From NCBI GenBank assembly GCA_015143295.1, contig CM026570.1, positions 6,100,047 to 6,164,046 on the forward strand: DNA of 64,000 nucleotides. Reading direction: 5' to 3'. The stretch's first letter is position 1. The number at the start of each line of letters is the position of its first letter. Both the position numbers and the translations under genes were made by a program. The notes under the pieces are model-generated. The model was given only the letters and a program-made list of their open reading frames with translations, did not search any database and was not told the origin of the DNA. This document shows positions 12,336 through 25,600 of this stretch, piece after piece. Source of the stretch: Tetracentron sinense. Lineage: Eukaryota; Streptophyta; Magnoliopsida; Trochodendrales; Trochodendraceae.

Positions 12336-13289
12336 TGACAAAAAGCAAATATTCACACATTCTGAAAAATAATATTTTGGTCATTTTAAAAATATATATA
12401 TTGTGAAAATACCTCTCTCAAGCTTAAGGAACCATGTGAATGAACAATTGGGTGTTTAAATAGTTCTAAATAAGTGGTTAATCTCCCCCATAATCACTCT
12501 TCGACAAAATTATGAAATCGCCAGTTCTAACATAGTCGGTTATTTCGTAATTGATTATGACTAATTGAACCAAACACTATTATCATAATCCCGGTATAAG
12601 TGATTATATATGATTAAATTGATTTCGGTATACATAATTCAAATCAATTATCAAACGACCCCTTAATCATTTAAATTTTTTTAAAAAAAACACATTGTAT
12701 ATATATGATATATAATAACACTAATCACAATTAATATTTAATGAAATATATTAAGTATATATATGTTTGTGCATGCACAATGGGAGCTGCTACAAGCACA
12801 CCAACGTTAACTATACACCAAATGAAAAGTTTACACCATTCAATTTTATACAACCACCAAAGAAAGAAACTGACTTTAATACCCATATGATTCTTCTTCA
12901 ATCTGGCTTCTTCTTCCCACATTGTCTCAAGCTGGAACAATAGTTTATTGGAATGGACTTTTTGAAGCGGAAGTTGCAAAAGGTCACTTGCAATACCACA
13001 TAGGAAAACAAGATTAAGCTTAACTATCATTAGCTTTTCAAAAGATGATAATATCTTCTACTTGTACTTTTATGACAACAATAAATGTTAACCCTTACCT
13101 TCTTTCCCTATTTGGCATCTGCTGCAAAAGATGTTTTGCAGTTGATTATTATTCCATAAGCTAGTATTTCAAGTTCGAACAATCAAGCTACTTATTGGAG
13201 GTCAAGTTTCTAACTTCCTGGAAAGCAAAAAGCAAGCATATCACCCTTTATATAAACTCCTTGCAAATATGTTTTGAAGTTTGAACAAG
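12336..13289. other. Intergenic stretch, no recognisable gene
   Basis: AT-rich DNA. A 99-codon minus-strand frame at 12731-13030 has no known domain, is rich in aromatic residues and lacks splice or promoter context. I see nothing else. Confidence 0.4.
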
Positions 13290-15465
13290 TGATTTTTTTT
13301 TTTTTTGATGGAAAGATGAGATGATACATCTTGGAGAAGAACATTAGTCAGAAAAGGAGGAGCATCCTCCATCCAAACTATATGATCGACAATGGAGATA
13401 GCTTTTCTTGCTAGGCAATGGGCCACTGAGTTTCCTTCTCGACGAACATGAGAAAAACTACAGTGATGGAAAGACAACCTCAAAGTTTTCACATCATCTA
13501 GAACCAAGCTTTTGAAAGAAGAATTCTCCTCCTGAGAAGTAAGAGCACGGATGGTATTAACGGAGTCACTCTCCAAAATAACCTCCTGGATGCCCAAATC
13601 AAGAGCAAACTTCAGACCTTCTCTTGCAGCTATAGCTTCTATTAAGGCAGCTGATTGAGTATGTGAAATTCTTTTAGACATAGCTGCAATGAGATCCCCA
13701 TTGTGATTTCGAACAACCACTCCAACTCCTGCAGATCCGTCCTCCAAATGAAGAGCACCATCTATATTCACTTTAAATAAGTTACCAGGAGGAGCTAACC
13801 AGGATCTCGCGGCTGAGATAGATTCCGGGGCAGCCCTGTCATTAGCATTGTGAAAGTCGGCAAGTAACTTGTTAGCCCTTTGAACACAATTAAATGGAGT
13901 CATCTTCACTCCCGAGAAAATATATTCATTTCTGTGCTTCCAAATCGACCAAGCTAGCATGAAGAAAGTGGAAAGTCCCTCTTCTCCATTAGGCTTCATG
14001 ATTTCCTCGACCCAACTAGACAAAGAATCCGCCCTTGTGGCATCTGATCAGAGGCCCAACTGTGAGAGTAATCAAACTTGTCTCGCATAATGGCAGTTCT
14101 TAAGAACATGCAATATTGTTTCTCCTTCCTCACCACAAACACCACAAACGTTTTCTACCGGTATTTTCCGCGTGCACAAATTAGCTCGAACAGGTAATAT
14201 ATTGAGGGCTACTTTCCAAATGAAAATCTTAACTTTTGGAGGATCATAGCTAGCTGCCAGACTTGAGACCACTTAATTCCCGACAGACTACCATTCCAAG
14301 AAATAGAGGATGTGGAAGAAGAAGTAGCAGATTCTCTATCTCGCAACGTACTTGTAAGATGATAGGCACTCCGGACTGAGAACAAGCCTTTTGAAGTAAA
14401 ATGTCAAACTCTTCTATCAGGGGGCAATCTCTCGCTTAAGGGAATGCTACTAATCAATTCAGCTTCATGTGGCATAAAAACTGTTGTAAGGAGAGTGTGG
14501 TTCCAAGTCTTTTGGTCTTTGTCAATAAGCAAACTGACCTTTGCATCCCGGGACATGTCTTGAGCTGGAGACATCACCCGGAAAGAAGAGAGGGTTGGTA
14601 GCCAGCGATCCTCCCAAATCTGCACATTCTCTCCATTTCCGATTTGCCACCTCATTCCCACATCCAAAGTACCTCTAGCTTCATAGATATTGTGCCAAGC
14701 ATGAGAAGGATTGTGTCCGAGTTTGGCCTCCATAAATGTACAATTTTTGAAGTATTTGGCTTTGTAGACTTTGTGAAACAACAACTTTTCATTCATTATC
14801 AATCTCCATCCTTGTTTGGCTAGAAGGGCTTTGTTAAAAGCATGAAGATCTCGGAAACCCATACCCCCTTCTTTCTTAGATTTGCAGAGTTTCCTCCAAC
14901 TTGCCCAATGAATTTTTTGCTCAAAAGCTTTTTTACCCCACCAAAATTTCCGCATCAAAGAGTTAAGCTCTTCACATAACCGGATTGGAAGAAGAAAGCA
15001 ACTTGAGAGCAGTTTTTCCTTCCATCCTTGAAGCTTTTTCCACACTCTCTCCTTTATCGCATTAAAAATAGAGCTCTTCGATTTACCAATCACCGTAGGC
15101 AAGCCTAAGTACCTCTCGTGACTTTCAACTCCTTGGACTTGTAATGTTCTCATTATTTCCTCTCTTTTGTCTCTTGGCATGTTCTTGCTAAAAGAGATAG
15201 CTGACTTCTCTAAGTTAACCAGTTGACCGGAGGCCTCCTCATATATCTTCAGAATCTCTGAAATTGTTCTACTCTCCTCTACAGTAGCGCTTGCAAATAG
15301 GAGACTATCATCGGCAAAGAAAAGATGGGTAATTTTTGGGCCGTCTCGACTTGCAGCAACTCCGTGAATCTCCTTTCGATTCTCTGCTCTCTTAATTAAA
15401 GAAGATAAACCTTCTATACAAAATAGGAAAAGATAAGGAGAAAGAGGATCTCCTTGACGGAGATC
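13290..15465 (-). mobile_element. 5'-truncated L1-type LINE with RT end, zf-RVT and RNase H
   Basis: Read on the minus strand, the 5' part encodes the end of a LINE reverse transcriptase: RQGDPLSPYLF, then the catalytic FFADDSLLF, then the thumb region ending near FWWGKK. Compared with relatives about 20-25 residues are missing in frame between KEKLLS and SCFLLP. A zinc-knuckle zf-RVT segment follows (14072-14272, CGVCG and HVLKNC). The last part (13290-14023) is a plant-type RNase H with acidic residues in NIDGA, LIEAIA and ESDS and the basic segment HVRREGNSVAH. The pieces lie in different frames, so it is not functional. A T run at 13292-13303 is the poly(A) tail on the minus strand. Truncation falls within the RT at RQGDP. 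I found no convincing target-site duplication. Confidence 0.9.
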
Positions 15466-15919
15466 CTCTATAATACAGATTTGGAATCAATTGATGTGAC
15501 AAGCGAGGAGGTCACTTCCAAAACTAATGTATACCTTTGCATCATTATTCTCCTGTTTTTCCTGTGTAGAATGCTTGAATACTAAGGTACATCTTTTGTT
15601 ACTTGTTTTTCCCGAGTGGAAAGTGGAATGCTTGAATACAAAAGTATTACTATATATTTAATTAGTTATCTACTGTACTTGCAGGATTGTCTTGGCTATC
15701 CAGCCAATGGAGACCTATCAGAATATCATTCATTTGGATCTTCTAACTGTCTCATTGTTCTTTGCATTCTTTTGCACTGTAATGAAAAAAAATCGTGCAA
15801 CAGTACTCCACAAAAAGTTCAATTTAATGGAAGCTTAAGATCAATTGGCACTATTGATTTTAACGTGGAGTCCATTGTTTTGGATGTTTATGTACTTCAA
15901 ATGCTATTGAACAATAGGG
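15466..15919. other. Intergenic stretch right of the LINE
   Basis: The LINE's truncated end abuts GGAGATCC, an inverted echo of the GGATCTCC just inside it. The rest includes part of a 137-codon open frame (15616-16029) with no known domain, whose end lies in a SINE-like repeat. No gene is supported. Confidence 0.35.
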
Positions 15920-16035
15920 ACACTCATGCGCCAGTGGTTGGGGTGTGGCCTCCAATGGTGGGAGGTCCGGCTATCAAATCCCCTCGGGTAAGAGTTGCAG
16001 GAGCTCACCTGCCCAACGCTAACCACTAACTGCCT
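15920..16035 (+). mobile_element. SINE-like repeat, first of a pair
   Basis: GCGCCAGTGGTTGGGGTG resembles an A box and TATCAAATCCCC a B box of tRNA-derived plant SINEs, with GTGGCCTCC between them. A diverged second copy follows at 16105-16225 in the same orientation. Both end with CTAACCACTAAC. They are too diverged from any tRNA to be tRNA genes. Confidence 0.5.
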
Positions 16036-16104
16036 AACTGATTCATGGTTACTAACGTAGGTAAATGATAACTCCCAACAAAAAAAAAATTAAGAGTGTA
16101 GTAC

Positions 16105-16225
16105 ACCCTGCCTCTTGCGCCAGTAGTGGGGCGTGGCCCCTCTATTGAGGGAGGTTTGAGGATCCAATCCCAGGGTGCGGAGGCCGCAAGAGCTCCAATA
16201 CTAATCATTGTTCTAACCACTAACC
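16105..16225 (+). mobile_element. SINE-like repeat, second of a pair
   Basis: Homologous to 15920-16035: GCGCCAGTAGTGGGGCGTGG, then GGATCCAATCCC, then GAGCTCC and CTAACCACTAACCG. It is shorter in the middle and independently decayed. Confidence 0.5.
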
Positions 16226-16333
16226 GCAGTTAAATGATACCCTCAGGGAATAAAAAACGAGTGTAGTCATTTTCGTATAATCAGTCATACCTTCTTCATT
16301 TAATGCTTGTTTATGGTTTCAGGGTATGTAATA

Positions 16334-16690
16334 AATCAGGTTTTTTTTTATTAAAAAATAATATAAACCAAGTTTTTATTAAAAATAAAATCAAACTAAA
16401 AGTACGAAGCGATAGCAATACGTATCGACCGAGTCCTACCTATAGGTATCTGACCATGTTTATAAATCAATGTTTTTATAAGAGAGTTGTCAAACGAGTC
16501 CTATGAAAATCAGATTTTGTTTTATTAAAAAATAATATAAACTTAGTTTTTATTAAAAATAAAATCAAACTAAGCATATCAAGCGATATCAATACATATT
16601 GACCGAGTCCCCTACCTATAAGGTATCAAACCATATTTATAAATCAATGTTAAATAAGAGAGTCATCAAACAAGTCCTATAAAACCGATA
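16334..16690 (+). repeat. Two-unit tandem repeat, period about 176 bp
   Basis: The unit runs from AAATCAG through an AT-rich part and ACCGAGTCCTACC to CAAACGAGTCCTAT. It is present twice head to tail (about 16334-16507 and 16508-16690), and a third partial unit with ACCGATACGTATTGGCC follows. No coding potential is supported. Confidence 0.8.
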
Positions 16691-16840
16691 CGTATTGGCC
16701 GAGTCCTACTAATACATGTCGGCTCTAGACAAGTCATATTTAACCCCTATTTTTAATCTCTCATTATTAATATTGAACTGGTTACTGTCAAAAACGATAT
16801 GTATCATTTTTGGCAATTTTATTTTCATGGTCACTCTACT

Positions 16841-17070
16841 CAGGGGCTGAGCCACTTGGGGCCAAGGAAGCTATATAGCCCTTTGAACTTTTGAAAAAAA
16901 AAAATATGGTTCTACTACAAGGGTGTAGCTTAAGAGGACATAAATATGGGGTAAGAGAGGAAATGCCTCCCTAAACTTTAGAAAAAATAGAGTTAAGTTC
17001 TATATTAAATTATTTAATTTAAGAGGGCATAATCATGAGTAAGGGGAGCAACTGCCCCTTAACTTTATAT
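16841..17070 (+). mobile_element. Decayed MITE of the CAGGGGCGGAGCC family
   Basis: Begins CAGGGGCTGAGCCACTTGGG, close to the ends of the MITEs at 45595 and 56911, and continues with the family's AGCCCTTTGAACTTTTGAAA. The far inverted end is not recognisable, so the right limit is a guess. Confidence 0.45.
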
Positions 17071-17748
17071 ATATGTATGTTCTTTACATATTCGACACAA
17101 ACAAATGAGATGGCCCTAAAAAAAAATCGGGGATTACACTCTCAAATCCTCACCCCAACCAAGAGTATTTCATACCAGTGTAACCAGTCTAATCATTCTT
17201 CACAAACTCATCAATAATAATTACTTACATGCATTATTCCCCACCCGTGCGCCAAGTTAATCTCCACCCCTAACTCTACTCATAAATTGGAACCCACTGT
17301 CTGGTTCTCAGCGTTACAATGCTTTCTATGCTCACGGTAAGAAATATTAGCAAAATCTGAACAGAATGAGGAAGAAGTAGCTAGAGATTTGGAAGCAGAT
17401 ATTTTTTCTTTTCCTTTTTTTTTCTTTTTTTTTTTTTTTGGGGGGGGGTTTAATTGTATAGTCCTGCGAAGTCTTGTGAAAGTGGAGATCTTTAGAAATG
17501 GAGTCAATATAGACGTGACTTAAAACTGTGGACGAATACTACTCTATCTATTGTTTCTTTTATTATTATATTTTTCTTCATGATCAATAGATTAGGACCA
17601 GGAGGACTATATCCAAAGTTGTTTTTTGATTTGTTATTACATGAACTTTGGTTTATTAATAGCCATACAATATATTATGCTATTTTCAATGAGTAGTCAT
17701 ACATCAGATCTTTATGATCATTTGATGAGTTTTTTAAGCATTGATGAA

Positions 17749-17785
<37 letters not shown>

Positions 17786-20685
17786 TAGAGAGATATGGGT
17801 ATGTGAATCTCTCTTAAGATAAAAAAAATTACTTTCTCTTTCCTTTTTTTTTTCTCCTATTGTTGTCTATTGCAAGATCTAAAATAATAAAAGACCTTGA
17901 CCATATTCATTATTCACCCTTACAACGGCTATAAAGTTATATTAAGTCCTTTGATAATAGGATAATTAAGTAACTTTTATTTTAGTAGTTTAATTCACTA
18001 ATTTAGCTACATTAGCCATTGTTAAAACCATGGGTAGTGTTACTGACTCTTTAATTTGAAACTGTAGAGAAAATGGGTTGTGCCAAATTTTGTCATTGAG
18101 ACATTCCAAAATCGTAAGAGGCCTAGGAGTAGGAGTGTCAACGGGTCAAAATCGGCTTCAAAACCCTTTCTATACATGTCTGGCCTGGGTAGGTCCATGA
18201 AAAATACAAAAATTTAGGTCCAGTTATCTATCACAACTGTTTTAACCAAATTGTTAACCGTTAACGGTTGTTCGGGATTCACCAACCGTGTAGGTGTAAC
18301 TCGACCAAGCAGTACCATAACGGTGACATTTACCATTTCTTCGGGGAGTATAACGAAACTGTCATTCCTTAATAGGAGTCCTTATGACCAAAATACCCTC
18401 ATTTAGGAATAAAGAGGGAACCGCGTTCAAATCTCCCAAAAGTAGCTAATTCTCTTTATCTTTCAAAAAGTTGATGCGCTCAAACGCAACTAACCAAAGA
18501 AAAGAGCTTGCTAATATGATTTCCTGTTTATTATCTCCTTAATGACTCTCTTTCATCACCGTCCGATCAACAATGTGCCATCCGTTTGATTTATGCGATA
18601 GAGCGCGCCGAAAAGTGGACCGATCATCTGTTAGATTGGTTCTCAATAATCATTCTGATAAAACAAATAGATGATCATCTTATGATCAAAAGATTGGACG
18701 GAGACAATTGAGACTGTACATCCATATATAACACTATATGCTCCCTCTCACATTTAGCTTTGATATAAAAGTGGAAATGGTGAATTTTGGATGAATCATG
18801 ATTTGAAATTTTGGTTTCGGACTCTCCAATCAAAATCAAAATGATAAATGTAATGGATAGGATAATGGTTTGAAATTTTGACAATATTTCAGTTTAGACT
18901 TTCTTATATACTCATCTTGTTTCGACTTAAAATAGGGAGGATAAATTAATTTCATGGAAAATGTCAGTTATGTGTATTTGTTTGTATGTAATATCTTTCG
19001 TAAGTAAAATGTTTTATGATAAATGAACCACTTTTGTGGAAAATGACATATATTTCAAAAACTCGTAAGTCATTTTCCCGGTAAAATTTTCACATTTTTA
19101 AAAATATTTTAAAATTTATAAAAATACCATTATTTTTAAATTTATTTTTTATTCTTTTTAATTTTTAAAAAAAATTATCAAAAATTTTCTACTTTATTTT
19201 CAAGAATGTAATCAAACAATAAAAATCGAATAGAAAATTTATCTTTTACCCTAAAATATTTTCCTTCATAAATGATTATGTCGTAAAACCATTACGTGCA
19301 AACAAACAGAGTCAAATGACAAATATAACGGATGGCATGGATTCAATCAAAATTTTGGAATTTAAGTTGAAATAATTTTAACTTTTCTCTAAATTTTGAT
19401 TGAATTTAAATTAAGTGAATAACTTTCCATTGGTAATCACAATTCTTTTCTCGAAAACTTGATGGTTTATTTTATAATTTTATGTTTTTAATAATATTGT
19501 CTCATTAAATTAATAATTTAATTAGATAATTATCTTCAGTATGATAGAATATTCCATAAATTAGGATTGATTATCTTTATTATAAAGGGGCATTTATAAA
19601 TGTCAAAAAACAAAGGGTCTTCAAAAGAAAAGGAAAAAAAAGGTAATCCTAAAAATTATCCAAATTTTAATATTTTCTCAAATTACAAGTCTTGTAGTAC
19701 TTTGAGAAAGATGGTACTAATACTCTAAAGTTATAATTGTCATCACAATCTCTAATCCAACGGTTTAAATTCCCCATGTTACTTGGTATTAAATAGTACC
19801 GACAACATAATATAATTACCATTTCCTATTTTAAACATCTGATTAGAACTAAACGTCTCAACACCGGTGTGAAAAGACTTAGCTAAGTAGGCCCTTTTCC
19901 GACCGCAATGATGACAATTACACGCTGTAAATTCATTGATTTGTATGGGCAAACTTGTCATTATATATTAAATCCAGGGCATTTATGTGAAGCCAAAGAG
20001 ATTACATGAAATCTCTCTTATAGTTTAATTACCAGTAATTATTAATTAAGGGCTTAATTAATAAAATCTCTTTACCCAAGAGTTCATTATTTTTTTATTA
20101 TTGGGTTTTGTAAAAAGTTGGCATCTTTTAAGATATTTTATTATTTTAACAAAACCCCTCACTTTAGTAGTTCTGTCATTTTACCCATTTCGTTTATAAA
20201 CGTTGTGCACATACACCCGCATTCCATCACAAGGTAGACTTAGGATCGTTTTCGGATATGACAATCTCTATGGCTGTAATGTTAACATGTCATAAGTCTC
20301 ATAACTATCCAATTTGAAAATAACTGATGCAAGGAAACAGGAAAAATTGATAAAGTATTATAAATTTTAGCTATGTCCAACACATAGCATACTAGCATTG
20401 TAGTCATAGAGATTCTCTCTTGTTATAGCCAAAGATGATCATAAGTCTACGCGATAACTAATAGTGATTTAATAAATGACAACTTGAGTTTTTTTCCCAA
20501 TTTTCACTTCCCCACCCCTGGACTTGGAGTATAACGATTTTGTAGCTAGCCTCGTCCATAAATATTTAAAAGAGGACCAATCTTTAACAGTAATAGATTC
20601 GAGAGAGAGTTGAAATAATTCATCAGAGGATCAGTTTGAGGTTAATACTTTATGTGATGGAGCAACTTAAATAAATGGAAATTTA
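17071..20685. other. Intergenic AT-rich DNA, no gene
   Basis: Long open frames here are low-complexity or AT-rich without known domains. An (AT)n(AG)n microsatellite lies at 17749-17795 and a T-rich/G run at 17410-17448. GTGTCAACGGGTC near 18135 resembles MITE ends, but I could not find a partner end. I see no exon, RNA gene or promoter that I can defend. Confidence 0.4.
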
Positions 20686-21175
20686 TCAGCTTATGGCCTT
20701 TCAGGAAAAAGTCGTGATGACCATATTATTGTCAAAGTAACAAAACTAATTTTTGGAGGGTTCTCCAGTTATAGTCGAAGCTTAGATAATCTTGATGCAT
20801 TAGAACTTGCAAAATCTAAAAGTTGGAGTAGCATCAAAATCGTTAGCGACGCTAAAGTTCTACTTGATCCGATATCTTATACAAAGTGTGATTATCCTTA
20901 GGCTGTTACTGTTTTATTACACAGTATTAATAGTCTCTAATGCTAAAGTTCTACTTGATCCGATATCTTATACAAAGTGTAATTATCCTTAGGCTGTTAT
21001 TGCTTCATTACACAATATTAATAGTCTCATTTCTAAATATCTATCAATCTTTATAAGGTTTGGGGGAGGAGTTGTTATTCATCAAACACATATTTTGGCA
21101 AAAGGACTCTATTTTGAAGGTGTTATAGATGTCATGATAATCCATGATCTTTTCATGAGAGTTCTCCAACCTATG
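20686..21175 (+). mobile_element. Decayed LINE RNase H fragment
   Basis: Plus-strand translation around 20785-20890 reads LDALELAKSKSWSSIKIVSD and continues AKVLLDPIS, matching the helix-strand core (residues around the second and third catalytic acids) of plant LINE RNase H domains. Downstream HQTHILAKGL may be the end of the domain. Frames are broken and part of the domain is tandemly duplicated. No poly(A) tail is evident. Confidence 0.5.
20851..21032 (+). repeat. 91-bp tandem duplication inside the LINE fragment
   Basis: GCTAAAGTTCTACTTGATCC starts at 20851 and again at 20942. The two 91-bp units differ at only a few positions, so the duplication is younger than the decay of the LINE. 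Confidence 0.85.
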
Positions 21176-22299
21176 AGCCCTTGAGTAAGTTATGTGATGG
21201 CCTTCCGGCTTCTCATCTTTAATTTTTTAGTTGAATTACCAAAAAAGAAGCCGGGCTAAATTGGAGCACTCTCAGATCTCAACCTAACTCCACCCATTTT
21301 ACAGGCAAATGGAAAAACGAAACATAGATTAGTTTTGCTGGTTATATTTGGGTCTGACTGGATTTGGGTGAGGTAAAAATACCCTTAACTCGATCCCATA
21401 TTCAACCTAAGTTAAAGGAAATGCAATATGAAGCCAATCAAATCAACGCCCCTCAACTAGAATCAACATCACATGCATCAACAGTTTAAAATAAATAAAT
21501 CAATTAATTAATTAATTATCTTTAAAAATATAATAGCAAATAAAATTTAAATGAAAATTTTGTAATATATTTATTAAAAAAATTAACTACCCAAGTCTAA
21601 GAAGTCCAACACAAAATCAGCCCAACTATGTAAATGGGTTGATAAAACCAAACCCGACTTTGCCCATAGGCCCAAAACCCTAACCTGAACCCAGTATATC
21701 ACATATAGTCGATTTACTTATTTAATAAAAATTTTAATAGGCTATGCATGTGGTTCGATTAATGATGTCTCTTAATAAGTTGGGTTCAAGTTTGCTTTTT
21801 AACACTTTAATTAAACTTTTTTTAGATTCAACTGAGAATACCCTTGTACATATTTTGATTAGATTCAGCTAGGAATCTTACCTCCATTCTTCCTTTTTTT
21901 TTTTTTTTTTTTTGGGTCAAATCCTTGCACCACTCAAGCAGGCAAGTGTACATGCAATGATGGTACAACATATACTCCACAATGAAATTATCATTATGAA
22001 GGTCAGAATTATGGTTGAATAAAAAGTTTAATACCCATTAATTAAGGGCGGTGTTATGTGCACCCCAATATTTGATTACACACCCTATTTAAAAATTTTC
22101 TAATATTTTAAAATTCTCAATATTTTTTTATATGTGCACCCCATTCATAATTATGGATGAAATTTTAATCAAGGCTGTTATTACAAATGGTTTGGAAGAC
22201 AGTAAGGTGAAAATTTCTTTGTTTTTTGATTGAAAGGGTGAAAATACAAAATCACAAAAGAAAGGGGCTTTTTACAAATATCTTAAGATACAGGATTTT
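21176..22299. other. Upstream intergenic DNA of the kinase gene
   Basis: AT-rich sequence with a T run at 21893-21914. There is no supported gene. Distal promoter elements may be here, but none can be called with confidence. Confidence 0.35.
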
Positions 22300-22606
22300 T
22301 TTACAATATACTATTATTACTATTTCTTTCTTTCTTTACTTTCTCTTCTTCTCTTCCTCTATCAGTATCTTTTTTGATCTGTTCCTGAGGGATAGTAATT
22401 TTGATATTTTCCTTTCCTATGCGGCTCTCTGATAAGGCGTAAAAGGTCGAACCGGTTCGTTGAAGATCGACCCAGAAAAAGAAAAGAGAGCGAGTGAGCT
22501 TCAAATTCTCAGATGGAGTTGTGAGAAGATGAAGAGTTGTTGTTAAAGATCGATTTTTTTTTTGTTGTTTTTTTTCCCCTTTTTTTTTTGGGTCCTTTGG
22601 CTGGAG
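22300..22606 (+). promoter_or_regulatory. Probable core promoter and leader of the PBL27-like gene
   Basis: Directly upstream of the start codon is a pyrimidine-rich stretch (TTTCTTTCTTTACTTTCTC, about 22322-22365), typical of plant Y-patch promoters and leaders, followed by a T-rich leader. A weak TATA-like ACAATATACTATT lies near 22302-22314. The transcription start is unknown. Confidence 0.3.
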
Positions 22607-25600
22607 ATGGGAGGGTGTTTTCCGTGTTTTGGATCTTCTAACAATGAGAAAAATGTTGTGAAGGAAGGTGGGAAGAAAGATTCTGTAAAAGAGGGTTCAG
22701 CTTCTCAGTCTCATCATTTGAGCAGGGTTAGTTCAGGTAATCTTTTTACTCTTGTAGATTCACTTATTTTTGGGTGTAATTTGGAGTTTTATCTTTGAAA
22801 TTTTCGACTACTCTGAATGGTTGTAGGTGTTGAATTTTGTGTTTGTTTATGTTTCTTTGAGTATCATGAAGATGGGTTGTTGTTAGAATTTGTAATTGTA
22901 TTGATCTGATTGATCTCCGGGTTGTTTGTGTGTTTTGGGTGGTTTTCTGAATTGGGTTCTTGTAAATCTTACTGTTAACTGTTTGTGGACGAATTGCTAG
23001 CATGTTGGTTTCTGCTTTAGTTTTTGTTTGAGTTATTTCATTATTCCCCTAATTTTTTGGTTTCAATAACTGTTTTAGAGATCTGCACTTGATTTTAGAT
23101 CACCAGTGCCTTCTATTTTTCTGGGTTGTTAATGTTTTGTCTTCTCTGATTACGCCTCAAAATTGGGACAGAGAGATGCTGATAATTGTAAGGCATTCTA
23201 GTCAAACGTCTTGAATGAAAGGTTTTCTCATATAGTTGGATTAATTAGAAAACAATTTTAGAAGAAATTGGAAACTATACATTAGGAGTAATAAAACATG
23301 CTACATTTCAGTCTAATTGTGGCCAATCTGGCGTGCAAAGGACAAGCTATGGTGAACTATTATTCACAGGAAATCCAAGGAAGTTTGTTTCCAAAACATG
23401 ATTCTGAACTATGAATGAAAAAAAAGGGTGATCTTTGCAGTAATGGGTTTTAGTTGTAACGTAACTGAGAATAGACTCACTAATGCAGAAAATTGGCGGC
23501 CCATTGGCTAATCTTGGTGTGGATTCTGCTTCCCCTAGAATATGTATATCACAATTGTAATATTAATAACCGGTCCAAAAAAAATTTCTAATATTAATAA
23601 CTCCTCTATTTATTATACTTTTCTGTCCTTTTAATATCACGGGGTTCTTTTTTATTTTTCCTAAGTTGCTTGGTGGTGCAGACAAATCAAAATCTCGTAG
23701 TGTTTCTGATTCTAAGAAGGAAATACCAGTTCCTAAAGATGGGTCAACTGCAAATATTGCTGCACAGACTTTTACATTTAGAGAGCTTGCTGCTGCCACT
23801 AAGAATTTCCGGCCAGAGTGTCTTTTGGGTGAAGGAGGGTTTGGACGTGTTTACAAGGGTCACTTGGAGAGCACTGGACAGGTCAGTTACGATTAATCTA
23901 ATCTGTGGGTCCAGAATACTAGATAATGAAACATGTTGGGAGCAAGCTAAGATTAAATCCTTATCTTATTCATCTACTATATATACTATTCACACCTCAA
24001 AGGACACATCGTGTATATTATGTTCCAACCTTCTATCTATGAAACATAAATATATGATTGTTTGAAGTGTTAAATCACCATATCTCTTCTTGTCCTTTTT
24101 GGTTGATGTGAAAGAATTGTCTTTGCAGGTAGTTGCTGTTAAACAACTCGATAGGAATGGCCTTCAAGGAAATCGAGAATTTCTGGTGGAGGTTCTTATG
24201 CTCAGCCTCTTACACCATCCTAACCTTGTCAACTTGATTGGGTATTGTGCCGACGGGGACCAGCGTCTCCTGGTTTATGAGTTCATGCCATTGGGATCTT
24301 TGGAGGATCATTTACATGGTTAGATTGCTTGCCATCAATGTGTTAGTTATTAATCTAAATTATGAGATATTGGGTAACTTGGTGCATAATATTTTTTTTT
24401 TTTGTTAATTGGTAACTTAGTTCATAATAATTCAATTGTGTTGTCATCTAAAATGAAAATCCCTTTATCTTGGATATCAGATGACTAATTGCTTCTTTTT
24501 TTCTAAATTGTTCCCTAGCATCTTCATTTCCTCACAGGGCCATTTAAGTTGGTGATAAACTTTAGAGGTTCTTAGGTTTGCATGTCATTCCTTCAGACAA
24601 TCACACAACAATATGGATTCTTAAGAAATTCTTAGGCCTGTAATGTTTCTCCTTCACATAATCACAACCATATGGAATTATGGATTATCTGGTCAACTAG
24701 ATGAATCTTTATTCTTGCCTACAATAGTCAAGCATATTTTTATTCGTGCAATGCACTACATATTGATGAAGTGAAGACCTTTGTTATGTGTGCCTCTTGA
24801 AACAAATACACAAATTTATGCACATGTACTTGCAGTTAGCACACACATTAGTATGTGTGTTATATGTTTAAACTTTAAAGAGATTCAATACAAAAGGTGC
24901 ATTCTTCCGTAATGATATGATAAGGTACTAAAGCTTTACAAATGCGTACTCATGTTAAATGGACCCTATGAGAGACTTACAGAAATTTCCAAAGTATTGC
25001 AGCTCTACTAATGTTAAATGGGACGACACAGATTACATTTTTTTTTTTTTTTTTCGTGTCTTCATTTTTAATGAATCCATAAGATGAAGTTGAATGAGAA
25101 TTTCTAAAATCTCATGAAAGTATCAGCATCTGTCCAAAGTTGACATGTTGACATCATTCCTTTCTGAGTTGTTAGATATTAGCTAAATACTCATCTTTAG
25201 AGCTTATTTTTCATGATAATGCTGTGGCCAGTAGGTATTCCAATGTCTTTTTTAGGTGCAAGGTAACTGGTGTGCTAAAATAAAGAAATAAACCCTAGGC
25301 CAACTAACCTTGAATTAGGTAGCAGTAGGGGTAGTCTGAGAATAATGTACCCTGCATGGCCAACCGTAGTTCTAACTAGATGTCATCTTTCATTATGTAC
25401 TTTGGGGCTTTCATAGTCAAAGCAAGAGTAGGAATATCTTGTTGAGTTGTTGGGACAAAAATGCCAATGAACTCTATGTTGCAGCCTTCTTCGTGGATTA
25501 GACCATATACATAATTACATAATACAGAAGATTCAATAACCTCAATATGTAGCCAATAATTTTCTACTGAATCATAACATCAGGCAGCAAAGCTGCAATA

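Noticed and set aside
12731-13030. 99-codon minus-strand protein gene
   Set aside because: No known domain, no intron or promoter context, AT-rich ending; probably chance or repeat-derived.
15616-16029. 137-codon plus-strand protein gene
   Set aside because: Its end lies in a SINE-like repeat that is duplicated downstream, and the start has no recognisable domain.
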